A program made the position numbers and the translations under genes. A stretch of DNA of 14,660 nucleotides, taken from the NCBI GenBank assembly GCA_036821845.1, contig DAISIT010000079.1, forward strand, positions 1-14,660. Reading direction: 5' to 3'. The notes under the pieces were generated by a model that was given only the letters and a program-made list of their open reading frames with translations, was not told the origin of the DNA and searched no databases. Position 1 is the stretch's first letter; the number at the start of each line of letters is the position of its first letter. Shown here one piece after another: positions 14,414 through 14,660 of this stretch. This DNA comes from JAEUMD01 sp937950105. GTDB taxonomy: Bacteria; Pseudomonadota; Alphaproteobacteria; Rhizobiales; Hyphomicrobiaceae.

Positions 14414-14660
14414 TTGCAGCAGCAAGGCGTGTGCAGTGGTTTGTCCGCATTGATGGTGGGCATGCGTGGGCGAACGGCGATTGCCGGCCTGGCGGCGGTC
14501 ATCGCATTCGGTGCGGCGGGTGAGGCTCTGGCGCAGGCCGCCGCAGCGCCGGCGCCGGTTACGTCGAACGGACCGGATGCACAGGCACCGACCGTACCGG
14601 CGGCGGCGCCCTCGACGGGTGGCGAAGCGGTCGGCCTCGAGTTGAACAAGCTCGAACCTG
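14414..14660 (+). CDS. Exported protein, N-terminal part (runs off window)
   Basis: The frame is open to the window end (82 codons from the TTG at 14414, or 66 from the ATG at 14462). A signal peptide is clear: MRGRTAIAGLAAVIAFGAAGEALA, in pieces a basic n-region (RGR), a hydrophobic core (AIAGLAAVIAFGAAG) and a cut after ALA. An Ala/Pro-rich linker follows, then GGEAVGLELNKLEP. The LELNKLEP ending recalls a conserved small exported protein of alphaproteobacteria that I remember, without certainty, as a neighbour of exbB/exbD/tonB genes; beside a TonB-dependent receptor this would make sense. The start choice rests on AAGGAGG at 14402-14408. If translation starts at 14462, the leader is longer and the signal peptide is more ordinary. 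Confidence 0.7.
   Translation, partial: MQQQGVCSGLSALMVGMRGRTAIAGLAAVIAFGAAGEALAQAAAAPAPVTSNGPDAQAPTVPAAAPSTGGEAVGLELNKLEP

Noticed and set aside
14093..14425. Minus-strand open frame of 110 codons right of the receptor
   Set aside because: It overlaps the predicted receptor promoter, shows no family features, and has no ribosome site. The stretch is better read as regulatory DNA.

Overview
The window looks like chromosomal DNA of a high-GC alphaproteobacterium, most likely of the order Hyphomicrobiales (Rhizobiales). The reasons are the hflK-hflC-DUF2065-degP order, the short psd followed by pssA, an extended Pro/Ala-rich TonB-dependent receptor, and strong third-position GC that opens long antisense shadow frames. 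The genus cannot be named from sequence alone. No tRNA, rRNA, insertion sequence, phage gene or CRISPR was seen.

Left part (1-5636, + strand): membrane and envelope housekeeping. The 3' part of hflK, hflC and a 61-residue DUF2065 protein form a tight operon, followed by a periplasmic DegP/HtrA protease. Together they cover membrane protein quality control (the FtsH-HflKC complex inside, Do protease outside). Then come psd and pssA, the two steps from CDP-diacylglycerol to phosphatidylethanolamine.

Middle (5637-9757): between the converging pssA and manC genes lies a compact array of about 51-bp repeats with perfect palindromes and a higher-order arrangement. On the minus strand, read from right to left, are a soluble orphan histidine kinase, a HerA-like ATPase that stops soon after Walker B, and a bifunctional mannose-1-phosphate guanylyltransferase/mannose-6-phosphate isomerase that supplies GDP-mannose for surface polysaccharide.

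Right part (9758-14660): a possible outer-membrane module. An unrecognised secreted beta-barrel-like protein (+) converges on a large TonB-dependent receptor (-) across a bidirectional terminator. The leaders of both genes carry a related GGG(C)AAAACTTCCCGA dyad, twice at the receptor, with no regulator I recognise. Divergent from the receptor, a partial exported protein begins at a TTG codon behind an excellent Shine-Dalgarno and a leader with several stem-loops. It runs off the window.

The most interesting signals are the shared dyad with the outer-membrane pair, the palindromic repeat array, the truncated HerA-like ATPase and the structured leader at the right edge.
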